A stretch of DNA of 64,000 nucleotides from Diplonema papillatum (lineage: Eukaryota; Euglenozoa; Diplonemea; Diplonemida; Diplonemidae). The position numbers and the translations under genes are program-made. This document shows positions 30,319 to 40,860 of this stretch, piece after piece; the first letter of the stretch is position 1, and the number at the start of each line of letters is the position of its first letter. Under the pieces are notes generated by a model. It had not been told where the DNA came from. It saw only the letters and a program-made list of their open reading frames with translations, and ran no database searches. Where the stretch lies: the NCBI GenBank assembly GCA_030068145.1, contig JAPJBO010000218.1, positions 124,001 to 188,000 on the forward strand. The letters run 5' to 3'.

Positions 30319-31680
30319 GCACGTACCCAGGGGCTTCGCAGCTGTCTGAATCGCGTTCATTGCCATGAATGCGAACTGACCAGCCGCCGCCTCTCCCTCA
30401 TTTTCGCCCGAATCAGACAGAGAGAGGGGGGGGGGGGGGGAAAGAACAGCCTCCTTTTGTACCCCGACGCCACCCGATTCCGCATTCGATTCTTTCGCAT
30501 TTTGTACCTCGATCCTTTCCTGTCGCTGGAGATTACTTACTTGCTAACGTTGTCGTGGAAATCGCTTGTTGAAGCTCGGTCCGGGTGTCAAATGTTTACT
30601 GTCCCCAAAATCAGCCAAAAAAATCTTAACTGATTTGACCGTTTCAGTAATAAAAGCCACAAATACACGAAACGAGACGGTCATACGGTACCAAGAAGAC
30701 AGACAGTCACCTACTGCGGCACCATACTGAGGAGGGCCTACCGTAAGTAAGGTATGTGGACAATGGCCGAAACCACCAATGACCAACAACTAAGATACCC
30801 ACCGATCCTCTTACCTCGTGTAACCACCACTCTTACGACACTCAGAGCACAAAGGATATCTTTCCATAACGACGACAGTCACCCGGAGACTCCAAAACCA
30901 GCGAACTTTCACTCTAAAAAACGGGGTCCTCAGCGCCTTCGTGCTCGTCGCGGGAGCGTCCCAAAGGACGCTTTTAAACCCCGCTTCATGGGAAATACCC
31001 GAGGAGGCCGCCACGTGCAAAACACAGGGATATCGTGGTGCTCGTCAGCATGCCGATGAACCCGTACTACGCACCAGGAACTCGCTTGATCACGCAGCGG
31101 GGTGAAGTGACATCCTACGGATGCAGCTTCTACCGGTTGAGCCCTTCAGTTCACAGTTTCAGTGGTGGCCGACTCCTTACATACGGAATGAATCCCTTCC
31201 TGGGTCCTGCGTGCTCGTTGAAATAAATACACGAGAAGGTGGGACATGCGCTGTTGCCTGCACGAAACTCAGAGGCAATCTGGGCTTAGTGCAGGCGCGG
31301 GCATCCAAAAAATGTCCTATTCGTGCTGTCTCCCGTCGAAATAGGCGCCGGGCGACCCTTCCGAGTATTTTAGTATGTCAGCCGAAGCTTCACCAGCTTA
31401 AAGACACACACACACCCAGGCACACGTACTGCCCTGCCGCGACACGATCCACACGATACCTTAAGGGAACATTTACGACAATGGTCACCCCGAGACTCTT
31501 AAACCCCCCGGATCCCGAAGCGAACTTACACTCTGAATAATGTTAGAAGTTGGGAGAAAGGGTAACGGGAACAAATCTTGGCGGCGTCCGGGGCAAACGC
31601 GCCCCCTTCCTCCTAAAGGGGCTTCCCTACGACCCTCGCGCTGTTGTGGCACCAAGTCCGTTACTGATTCGTCATCGGCG
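30319..31680. other. Gene-free stretch with repeat tails
   Basis: It contains a G run at 30427-30440, D-element tails at 30893-30929 and 31489-31538, and a piece of E near 31000 (GGAAATACCCGAGGAGGCCG). No coding region can be supported. Confidence 0.5.
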
Positions 31681-31689
31681 TTCTGTTCC

Positions 31690-32660
31690 CAGGACCTCAG
31701 TTGCAGATTCCAACTCTTCGTTCCCTTTTTTGCTTGCCACAAGGAGGTGCTGCATTCCAGTCGTTAGTTGACGCTCCGTCCAACGTGAGGAAACTAATCT
31801 TGTTCCCTTTTTCTTGCAGCAGCTGTATTCCAGTCGTGATTGACGTTCTGTCCTGGGACCCCAACTGCGTGTGTGTGGGAGAAGCGTTCTTCCAGTCATT
31901 GTTTCGCCTTTCTGTTTTGCGACGGCAGCGGTGGTCTTTGCCATTGCGGAACAGCTTCTGCTTGTTTGCAGTCCTGCCCGGCGGGAGTCCAACGCTCCAG
32001 CCGTTGTGTTCCATTACCGCTTTCAGTTTCCAAATCCGCCGTCTTCTGCTCGTCAGGCGGCGGAGAAGGCAGTCGCAGTGCTCCAACCGTCCCGGTTAGG
32101 TTCCGCGACCGTTTTCAGATACACAACCCGCTCTCTTTTGCTCGCCGGCGTCTTGTTCCCTTGTTGCTCGTTTGTTTAACGACGACTGGTGTGTCGCCAG
32201 TCGCTCGTCCGTTTGCGGTTTCGGTTTGAGCACACTTCGCCGCCTGCTCATCCAAGTCGGCACGCTCTGCTCATCCAAGTCGGCACGCTCTCTCGCCGCC
32301 GCCGCCGCTTGGCGGTCGTATACAGTAGACCTCTCCCGCACTCTCCCTTCTTGCTTCGCACGAGTCGATAAAGAGTAGCTGTATTCCAGTCGTTGTTGAC
32401 CTTCCTCTCTTACGATCACAGGTGCCAGTACCAACTCTGTTCCCTTCTTTGCTCACCTGCATCGTCAAGGAGGAGTGGTCTCCCAGTCGTTGTTCACCTT
32501 CTGTCTTACGATCTCAGTTGCAGATACCAACTCATCTCCTTTCTTCTCCTTCTGTCCTAGTGTCTCAGTTGCAGATATAGAAACTCAGTTCTCTGTTTTC
32601 TTGCTCAGCTGTATTCTCCAGCCGTTTTCTGACGCCTTCTGTGTCACTTTGGATTGGGGG
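31690..32660. repeat. Degenerate repeat of a CAGCTGTATTCCAGTCGTTG module
   Basis: Modules with TGTATTCCAGTCGT, TTGACGTTCTGTC or TTCACCTTCTGTC, and CTCAGTTGCAGATNCCAACTC recur about six times (31700, 31815, 31880, 32380, 32480, 32560-32640). C/T-rich. It lies upstream of the gene at 33159 and could be leader or promoter DNA, but no start signal is identifiable. Confidence 0.55.
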
Positions 32661-32804
32661 CCCCCTTCGGCTGGAGTAATCCTGCGTTTCGTCCTCCGGG
32701 CTGTGCCGCCGGCTGTCCTTTTCTGGCCGCTTTCCAGTTGGTTGGGAGGGGGTACTTGTCGCATCCCGGGCACAGAATTTGTCAAGTACGTCCACTCCCG
32801 TTTG

Positions 32805-33125
32805 CAGGGCGGTCTCCAACAGTTCTGGAAGACAGGGTGGCATCGTCTGCTTGCGGCACCCTCCGACTGCGTTGATCGCTATTGAGAGGGCAGGTCTGGA
32901 GATCAGGGTGGCACCGTCTGCTTGCCGCACCCATCGACTGCGTTGATCGCCACCGAGAGGGTGGTCTCCAACAGCCACCGAGAGGGCGGTCTCCAACAGC
33001 CACCGAGAAGGCTCCAACAGTTCCCGACTGCGTTGATCGCTACCGAGAGGGCGGTCTCCAACAGTTCTGGAGAACAGGGTGGCATCGTCTGCTTGCGGCA
33101 CCCTCCGCCTCTTCATCGACTCCTT
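32805..33125. repeat. GAGGGCGGTCTCCAACAG tandem repeat
   Basis: Units combining GACTGCGTTGATCGCTA(C)CGAGAG, GGCGGTCTCCAACAGTTCTG and AGGGTGGCATCGTCTGCTTG repeat four to six times up to about 35 bases before the ATG at 33159. This is probably the 5' leader or proximal promoter of that gene. Confidence 0.75.
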
Positions 33126-33158
33126 TGATCGCCGCCGAGGGCAGGGCGTTCGGTAGGG

Positions 33159-34802
33159 ATGGCAGCCACGCTGCACCGCGTTGCGGCGGACCCCGATCCG
33201 CGGCTCGAACGGATCGAATCGAAGCTGGACGCGGTATTGTCCCTCGTGCAGCTCCTCGTCGGCAACGCGGCGGCCGAGGGAAACGGGCCTCCAGCGCCCC
33301 GGCGGCACACCCCCCGCACCCACCCCATGCTGGCAGCGCTGCTGCAGACGGACCCGCACCGGTCCGACCCTGACCCCCCCACGGGCCTGGACCTCCGGGC
33401 GACTGCCCGCGCCGGTTTGTCGTCGGCCGGGCCGGAGGACGGCGACAGGGCCAAAAAGCTGCAGTTCGCCCGCAAAGCGCGCGGCGGCCCCTCGTCGCCG
33501 GCTTCCCCCCGCGACAGCCCTACTTGCAGGGTGGCTTCGCTGCTCCAGTCGAAGCCGGCCGGGAACAGTCGAAGCCGGCCCGCGCTCGCCTCGGCGTTGC
33601 AGCTGTCCCCTCCCGGCGGCGCGGCGCAGCGCGCCGACGAGTTTTCCTCAGCTGCGGTGGCGTCGCCGACTTCTCCCCGCGACAGCCCTACTCGCAGGGT
33701 GGCTTCGCTGTTCCAGTCGAAGCCGGCCGGGAACCGGCCCGCGCTTGTCTCGGCGTCGCAGCTGTCGCCTCCCGGTGGCGGCGCGTCGCAGCGCGCCGAA
33801 GAGTCTTCCCCAGTTGCGGTGGCGTCGCCGACGATCCTTCTGCCTCCGGCGGCGGGCCAAGGGTTGCACTCGACCACGCACACGAGCTCGACCGACGGTG
33901 ACACCGACGATGGCCAGCGGCGGTTCTTCCTTTCCCTCCGCAGGGACACAGGAGACTCGCTCGTCGACGTCGCCCGCGCGGCGTCCGACCAAGACCGGGC
34001 TTCCTTCACGGTCGCGCAGGCGTCCCCCCTCTCCCCCGCCGCCCTCACCGGAAGGCGGAGCCCCGTGGCGGAAACGAAGCCGAAGCCGACCTGGAACCTC
34101 CTCGACCACGTCCGAACCGGCGGCCCCGTCGCGTGGAAGCCGGGCGGGCCCACGCAGCCGGGGGACCAGCGGGGGAAGCAGCGAGGAGATCAGCGGGGCG
34201 ATCAGAATGAAGATCAGCGAGATCAGAAGGGAGATCAGCGAGGAGATAGGCGGGGCGATCAGTGGGGAGAGCAGAATAAAGATCAGCGAGTCCAGTGGAG
34301 AGATGTGCGGGGTGAGTGGAGAGACCAGCGAGGAGACAATCGGGGAAATCAGCCGGGAGATCCCGTGTCTCCACGCGGAGATCAGCGAGGAGATAAGCGG
34401 GGTGATCAGTGGGGAGATCAGAATAAATATCAGCGAGTCCAATGGAGAGATAAGCGAGGAGATGTGCGGAGTGATCAGTGGGGTGATCAGCGAGGAGACA
34501 ATCGCGAAGATCAGCCGGGAGATCCCGTGTCTCCCCGCGGAGACCAGCGGGGGAAAGATCCCGCGTCTCCCCACAGCGAAAGAGTCCCGGGCAGCCCGGT
34601 GCCGACGTCGCGGAAAACCAAGGGAACCGCCGTTCCGAACGCGGTTCCGGCGCAAGCGCCGGCCGCCGCGCCCGCCGGAGCGGCGGATGGAGGCGCGCTG
34701 CCCGGCGAGGGTGCGGCCGCGGGGGCGCAGAGGCGGAGGCGGTACGAGTACCACGCGCATTTCCTGGAAACTTCGAGCCGGCTGTCGAGCCGCCGCACGT
34801 AG
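33159..34802 (+). CDS. Disordered protein with R-G-D-Q repeats
   Basis: 547 codons from ATG (GGGATGGCA) to TAG. Residues about 10-38 form a helix with leucine heptads (RLERIESKLDAVLSLVQLLV), a likely coiled coil. Residues about 115-225 hold two copies of a 55-residue unit (SPRDSPT.RVASL.QSKPAGN and LQLSPPGG..QRA). Residues about 330-470 are a charged repeat (GDQRGDKRGDQWGDQNK, DNREDQPGDPVSPRGDQ) built from a 130-140 bp DNA unit present about twice. The C-terminus is alanine-rich, then RRRRYEYHAHFLETSSRLSS. Because GC is very high, five frames are open over 290 codons; I prefer this one for its ATG, the coiled coil and the conserved C-terminal motif. Function unknown. It may contain introns I cannot see. 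Confidence 0.5.
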   Translation: MAATLHRVAADPDPRLERIESKLDAVLSLVQLLVGNAAAEGNGPPAPRRHTPRTHPMLAALLQTDPHRSDPDPPTGLDLRATARAGLSSAGPEDGDRAKKLQFARKARGGPSSPASPRDSPTCRVASLLQSKPAGNSRSRPALASALQLSPPGGAAQRADEFSSAAVASPTSPRDSPTRRVASLFQSKPAGNRPALVSASQLSPPGGGASQRAEESSPVAVASPTILLPPAAGQGLHSTTHTSSTDGDTDDGQRRFFLSLRRDTGDSLVDVARAASDQDRASFTVAQASPLSPAALTGRRSPVAETKPKPTWNLLDHVRTGGPVAWKPGGPTQPGDQRGKQRGDQRGDQNEDQRDQKGDQRGDRRGDQWGEQNKDQRVQWRDVRGEWRDQRGDNRGNQPGDPVSPRGDQRGDKRGDQWGDQNKYQRVQWRDKRGDVRSDQWGDQRGDNREDQPGDPVSPRGDQRGKDPASPHSERVPGSPVPTSRKTKGTAVPNAVPAQAPAAAPAGAADGGALPGEGAAAGAQRRRRYEYHAHFLETSSRLSSRRT

Positions 34803-35004
34803 CCAGGCCAGTATTTTGTATACAGCGAGTGACGATCCTCTGCACCTCGCCCGCGGTGGATGGTGCGTCCTGCCTGTTGTTCCGGCCGCTGACGTGGGCC
34901 GCTGGCGCGGGCCGCATGTCCCCCGTGTCGCTGGTGCCTCCTTGGTGGGGGCTGGGGTCATGAGGGACCCGCTGACCTCCCGCAAGCTTCGCGCTTGCCG
35001 CTGA

Positions 35005-35880
35005 CGCGGGCCGCAGGTCCCGTGTGTCGTTGGTGCCCTTATCTCAGAAACTGGCTATCGAACCGCCACACGGGGTCAGGCAGTCTTCCACGTCTCCATG
35101 AATTCGGTGTAGAGGGACGATCTCGGCACCGTATCTCGGAAACCGGCTGTCGAACCGACGCACGGCGCAGCCAGCTAGCAGTAGTCTTCTACGTATCCAG
35201 TATTAGATCTCGATGTAGAGAGGCGGTTCTCTGCAGCGTACGTATCTCGGTCTCAGGCGGCGCACTCAATCTGGTTGGTCGACACGAATTCCTTCCTTCG
35301 TCCGTGCACAGGCGGCAGTCGTGTCTGGAAAGCAATGGTGAAGAGAGTGGAGGGGCGCAAAACTGTGGGTCTCAACATACCAAGACGAGGAGGCGAGCGC
35401 GGAGCTTTGCAGATTTCTCGGCTATGGGGAAGGGCGCAACAGCGGAGGTGGTACGAGTATCACGCGAATTTCTTCGAAAACCTCGAACCGGCTGTCAAAC
35501 AGCCGCAGCGGCGCCAGGCTGCTAGCAGTAGTCTTTGCGCGGGCAGTATTATATTTCTCACTGTATTGGTACTCAGACGGCACAGCCAACTGGTGGACAC
35601 GAAATGTATTGGTTCGTTCACGCCCAGGCGGCTGTCGTGGCTCGCAATAGTCTATTTCCGCCAAAAGACTCGGGAAAAGGTGTCAGCATACCTACCAGAA
35701 GGCGTGAGTCAACTATGTAGACCGAGGTGTAAAGAGTGGCAGGGCGAATTAGCGGAGGCGGTGCGCGTACCACGCGAATTTTGTTGGAAACCTCGAACCG
35801 GCTGTCGAACCCCACACGGTGCCAGGCGACTCCCTGCGAAGAAACGTTCAACTCACCAACGAGGGACACGGAAACTCTAG
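35005..35880 (+). pseudogene. Two to three decayed copies of the R-G-D-Q gene end
   Basis: The motif encoding YEYHANFFENLEPAVK at 35452-35510 and CAYHANFVGNLEPAVE-like at 35768-35815 match YEYHAHFLETSSRLSS of the gene. A shorter echo (ATCTCGGAAACCGGCTGTCG) is at about 35040-35165. Each is followed by CAGGC.GCTAGCAGTAGTCTT. Only the last 40-60 codons plus 3' DNA were copied. Confidence 0.65.
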
Positions 35881-35889
35881 TAGCGGCCA

Positions 35890-36813
35890 CGTGCTCCGGC
35901 CCAATTTAGTTTTTTTACCACCTAGCTCGGCTAGCCGTTTGTGAAAAATGTGCATTCCCACGCGTTTCTCATGCCCTCGATATGTGAAAAGCCACGCCAG
36001 CAACAGGACCAGGCAATTCGTGCAGCTCTAGAGAAAGGATGCGCGGATAGACCCCGTGGTCGACAGCGGCAGACGCAGTTCCAGGGAATAGGGGTGGACC
36101 GGCTTAATAACTGTTAAAAAGAGCTCTGCGGGAAAAACTTTGAACAAAAAATTGCTGTCGCGGGCTACTAGTAGTTGGATCATGTGTCTGCTGTGTTTAG
36201 CTTCAGTATCTTGGGCTCTTTGCACTGCAAATTTTGTGGCACTGTGAAACTACCGGTCGTTGCATTTTCAAGACAGCGCCACTAGGACGCTCCCGCATTA
36301 TCAAACCCGCAAGATGCTGAAAACTGGAGCACTATCCAATGGACTCAAGTTCGTTTGTTGATTGACCCACGCAACCTTTCACAGGCAACCGATTAGAAAA
36401 AGAAACACAGCGGGCGCAAAGAAAACACCACCTTAAAAAAAAAGTGAAGAATACATAGAAGCAAACCCAAGCAACTTCCATCGGGTGGAGAAAAGCCCGC
36501 CCGCAGGAACCAACCACCTCCGGGTGGGCCAGTCTGCACAGTTGCCGTCACCCGAAAAATAAAATAAACCACGCTCTCGTGTGACACAAAGTCTTCTTTT
36601 TTCTTTTCCGCCCCTTTTTTTCTCTCGTCTCTTTTTTTTTTTTTTTCCCTTTTCGTCTCAGTCAGTTATCGTGGAGTCATCCCAACTGGGTATTCATTTT
36701 TTAAACCCTCGGATATCTCCTCCATTCGTACTCTTCCTGCCTAGGCACTCTTTGTGTGTGTTAGGCGGGGCAACGTGTTTGAAAAATAAAAGAAAGAAGA
36801 AACGGAAATAAGT

Positions 36814-36848
<35 letters not shown>

Positions 36849-37160
36849 AAAAAAAACAAAAAAAAAAGAGAGCGAAAGAGGAAATAAGTAGCCGAAGGGC
36901 GCCCATCATCTTGGACCCAAGCAATCTCTGGACGGGGGAGACCCTGCCTGAAGGAGCCAACCATCCCCGGGGTGGGCTAGTCTGACACAGAGTTAGGAAT
37001 CGAACGTCCGGTGACGCCACAGCGCAGCCACCCTTTTCCGTTGCCAGTCCCTTCTGTCTTTCCCCCAGTTTTCTGCCCAAACACGAAAACTAAGATTTCC
37101 TCCCCCTGTCCTCTCTTGTCTCTCAGTGCCCCGCGCCCTTGGCGCCGTTCGCTGTTGCCT
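35890..37160. other. Gene-free stretch with a duplicated 100 bp repeat and long A and T runs
   Basis: Two related stretches, 36465-36560 (CCAAGCAACTTCCATCGGGT ... GGGTGGGCCAGTCTG) and 36915-37000 (CCAAGCAATCTCTGGACGGG ... GGGTGGGCTAGTCTGACACA), belong to a dispersed family also seen at 38715-38768 and 52745-52830. A run of more than 25 A lies at 36818-36846. The final part (36950-37188) is C/T-rich and may be the leader of the exon at 37189. Confidence 0.5.
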
Positions 37161-37188
37161 TTGCTGTTGGGCAGAGAAAAAAGGACGC

Positions 37189-37272
37189 CATGGGTGCCAC
37201 GCAAGGCAAGCTGCCCGCCGACGGGCTCAGCGGCATGACGGTTTTTGCGATGAAAGACACACCGAATGGAGT
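37189..37272 (+). CDS. PX/PDZ protein, probable first exon
   Basis: An ATG in a strong context (GACGCCATGGG) opens MGATQGKLPADGLSGMTVFA and 8 more residues. It reaches GTATGC at 37273 in phase 0. Gly2 with Thr4 and Lys7 fits an N-myristoylation start, which would place the protein on a membrane. The next suitable phase-0 acceptor in good coding sequence is at 40075. The link is inferred, not proven; a transcript would settle it. Confidence 0.45.
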
Positions 37273-37725
37273 GGTATGCAATCACCCTCCCCCCTTTTTA
37301 CCTTTTCTAATTTTGCATCCCTTTTCTAGACAACATCTTCCTCGAAGAAGACTTGGTGCTATCATCAAACATGCATGAGAGGCAGTGCTCTGCCAAAACA
37401 TTAAACTAAGCTTTCCCCCCCGTTCCAAAAGGCTACTTCACGTGTGCGACCTGCTGCTCTCAGCTCGCAGGAGTATTTCCCCTCGCAATTTTTTCCGTCG
37501 GTGCTTCGGTGCAGCGCTGGTTCTATGCGCGTTGTACTTCGGTCCTTTAACATAAGGCGGACCATCAGCGCGGATCCTGAGTCGACGCCTCTCGCACAGG
37601 AAGGAACCACGTAAAAACGGGTTCATAAAACACACATACACACTTGGCTATATTCCGCGCAGGGATAACCCACAACTGAGTTTTAACACATACACACACA
37701 ATGACATCACGGGCGCGTCGCAAAA

Positions 37726-38193
37726 ATGTCACCAGCGTCACAGCACTGGGCGGAGGGGTCATGCAGGGCATCTCGTGCCGAGCCGAGTTCGCCCCGCGAA
37801 CGGAAGTGGTTGTTGCGGGCGATGAGCCAACGGAGCCCCGACTCGAACGCCACAGCGGCCTCAAACCCGTTTGTTAAGGCGCATGCGCAGTGGGCGGAGC
37901 CGGAGTGGTACTACGAGGCGGCCTGGAAGGAGGCAGCAGAGTGGAGGGAAAGGGGGCAGAGAAGGGCAGCTGACGCACGGCCAACAGTGGAGCGAACAGG
38001 AAATAAGAAAGCGAAGTGTTCCAAACACGACGCGGCTCGCTGCTCCGTGTGCACAACACGCCTCCCCCCGGATACATGTTGCAGCCAGCAGCACGCGGCG
38101 CGGGACACGAAGCGGGGAGCCATTGTCAAACAAAGCTACAGTTCCGGACAGCGCGTGGTCATCACGAGCAGCAAGAAGGAGCGTCAGCTGTGA
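37726..38193 (+). CDS. Unassigned open frame within the PX/PDZ intron
   Basis: 155 codons: MSPASQHWAEGSCRASRAEP to KKERQL. The middle (WAEPEWYYEAAWKEAAEWRE) and a part with several Cys and His (CSKHDAARCSVCTTRLPPDT) look more protein-like than chance. The end (from about GCGCGGGACACGAAG to AAGGAGCGTCAGCTGTGA) has a diverged copy at 61415-61530. It could be an alternative exon of the surrounding gene or a relic. Confidence 0.3.
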   Translation: MSPASQHWAEGSCRASRAEPSSPRERKWLLRAMSQRSPDSNATAASNPFVKAHAQWAEPEWYYEAAWKEAAEWRERGQRRAADARPTVERTGNKKAKCSKHDAARCSVCTTRLPPDTCCSQQHAARDTKRGAIVKQSYSSGQRVVITSSKKERQL

Positions 38194-38341
38194 CACACGT
38201 GAGGAAGCCAACGGCCTGGGCCATACTCCGCAACAGGCACCACGTACAAACGGGTCCACAGCACACACAACACAAAAGGGGCTATGCACCGACAGAAAGG
38301 ACCCCCGTCAACTTGTTTTGACCTAAACCACACACATACAT

Positions 38342-39984
38342 AAGACCCGCGGGGGCCTGCGACGGGCACCACCGCCATCAGCATCGAAAGCAACCGCAGC
38401 TCGTGGTCGTGGCGCCGGCGCGCGTACCCCCGCGTAAAAGACGGCGACATCCCGCTGTGCTCCGACCGCCGTTCGTCGGGATCGTCGTCGGAGCCCGGCT
38501 CTCCGCGTGACGACTACGCCAGAACGGCGGACGAGAGCTCCGCGGCCGACCACCCGGCAAATCACCCTGGGCCCCCTCCACCTACAGCTGACCAATAAGT
38601 GCACAGAAGCATGCAAATCCGCAAAACGAGAAACGATAGTCGGGGACAAACTCTGTTTCTGTGGAGAAATGACAAGAAAATATATCCAAAAAAGGACTCT
38701 ATCCCAAACAATTTCCGCCGGTAGAGTAAACTTGCCTAAAGAAATCAACTGCCTTCGGGTAGGCTAGTTGTCGTCGGGAAAAAAGAAATATCCGAGACAG
38801 TGCGCATTCCCCGACAGCGTCAACTTTTTTGACCTAAAACACACACACACACACACACTCATACAGTTACTCCTCGCCGAAGACCCGCGGGGGCCTGCGA
38901 CGGGCACCACCGCCATCAGCATCGAAAGCAACCGCAGCTCGCGGTCGTGGCGCCGGCGCGCGTACCCCCGCGTAAAAGACGGCGACATCCCGCTGTGCTC
39001 CGACCGCCGTTCGTCGGGATCGTCGTCGGAGCCCGGCTCTCCGCGTGACGACTACGCCAGCACGGCGGACGAGAGCTCCGCGGCCGACCACCCGGCAAAT
39101 CACCCTGGGCCCCCTCCACCTACAGCTGACCAATAAGTGCACAGAAGCATGCAAATCCGCAAAACGAGAAACGATAGTCGGGGACAAACTGTGTTTCTGT
39201 GGAGAAATGACAAGAAAATATATCCAAAAAAGGACTCTATCCCAAACAACTTCCGCCGGTAGAGTAAACTTGCCTAAAGAAATCAACCGCCTTCGGGTAG
39301 GCCAGTTGTCGTCGGGAAAAAAGAAATATCCGAGACAGTGCGCATTCCCCGACAGAAAGGACTCCCGTCAACTTTTTTGACCTAAAACACACACACACAC
39401 ACACACTCATACTGGGCTAGACTCCGCTCAGGGGTTACCCATTACTGAGATTTCACACACACTCATACAGTTACTCCTCGCCGAAGACCCGCGGGGGCCT
39501 GCGACGGGCACCACCGCCATCAGCATCGAAAGCAACCGCAGCTCGCGGTCGTGGCGCCGGCGCGCGTACCCCCGCGTAAAAGACGGCGACATCCCGCTGT
39601 GCTCCGACCGCCGTTCGTCGGGATCGTCGTCGGAGCCCGGCTCTCCGCGTGACGACTACGCCAGCACGGCGGACGAGAGCTCCGCGGCCGACCACCCGGC
39701 AAATCACCCTGGGCCCCCTCCACCTACAGCTGACCAATAAGTGCACAGAAGCATGCAAATCCGCAAAACGAGAAACGATAGTCGGGGACAAACTCTGTTT
39801 CTGTGGAGAAATGACAAGAAAATATATCCAAAAAAGGACTCTATCCCAAACAACTTCCGCCGGTAGAGTAAACTTGCCTAAAGAAATCAACCGCCTTCGG
39901 GTAGGCCAGTTGTCGTCGGGAAAAAAGAAATATCCGAGACAGTGCGCATTCCCCGACAGAAAGGACTCCCGTCAACTTTTTTGA
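38342..39984 (+). repeat. Three tandem copies of the PX/PDZ exon-2 start
   Basis: Each copy holds ACCCGCGGGGGCCTGCGACG through GAGAGCTCCGCGGCCGACCA, the first 72 codons of exon 2. In place of the continuation it has AATCACCCTGGGCCCCCTCC with a stop soon after, then about 300 bp of private sequence (GGAGAAATGACAAGAAAATA, GAGTAAACTTGCCTAAAGAA). The copies start near 38342, 38880 and 39484; the real exon starts near 40075. Spacing is about 540, 604 and 604 bp. The last two copies also keep the intron end CAGGGGTTACCCATTACTGA plus a CA repeat. Confidence 0.85.
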
Positions 39985-40074
39985 CCTAAAACACACACAC
40001 ACACACACACTCATACTGGGCTAGACTCCGCTCAGGGGTTACCCATTACTGAGATTTCACACACACTCATACAG

Positions 40075-40829
40075 TTACTCCTCGCCGAAGACCCGCGGGG
40101 GCCTGCGACGGGCACCACCGCCATCAGCATCGAAAGCAACCGCAGCTCGCGGTCGTGGCGCCGGCGCGCGTACCCCCGCGTAAAAGACGGCGACATCCCG
40201 CTGTGCTCCGACCGCCGTTCGTCGGGATCGTCGTCGGAGCCCGGCTCTCCGCGTGACGACTACGCCAGCACGGCGGACGAGAGCTCCGCGGCCGACCACC
40301 CGGCGAAGTCGAAGGGCGCGAAGTGCGGCCGGAAGCCCGTGGGCAGGATCCAGTCCTTCTGCAAGTACCCCACGCGGGTCAACGCATGCGGATTTTCGGC
40401 TTCGCTGTGCTCGCCTCTCTACCGCAAGCAGCTGGACGATTCGCGGCGGGAGTCGGTGGACCCGCATTCGTCGCCGACGCTTGCGTCTTCGGAGCAGTCT
40501 CTGCCGGCATCCGACAACGACGGCTCGAAGCGCGGGTCTTCTTCGCTCGACGACAGCTTCGAAACGCCGCTGGGCGTGTCCCCGAAGCAGTGCCGCGGCG
40601 GTTCGCCGCCGGGGGCGGAGGGCGCGGCGGCGGGGCTTATTTTAAGTCAGTCGACGCTCGCGGCGAACGCGGACCGCATCACGCACCGGCACCAGCAGCA
40701 GCAGCAGCACCATCCCGGCCGCCGCAACCAGCAGCAGCGGGTGGCGGCGAAGGTTGGCGCGGGCTCGCCGGAAGAGGGCGGCGTGCGGATCTTCCGCGAC
40801 CCGTCGCTTCTCGCGTCCAACACCACCAG

Positions 40830-40860
<31 letters not shown>

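Noticed and set aside
33113-34985. Minus-strand frames of 290-445 codons opposite the R-G-D-Q gene
   Set aside because: Shadow frames of very GC-rich DNA; proline/arginine/serine composition and no motif.
36930-37015. Reverse tRNA-like GTTCGATTCC near 37.0 kb
   Set aside because: Only the T-loop motif matches; the stretch belongs to a dispersed repeat.
38768-39136. Independent 122-codon gene
   Set aside because: It is one of the copies of the PX/PDZ exon start plus private filler, not a separate gene.
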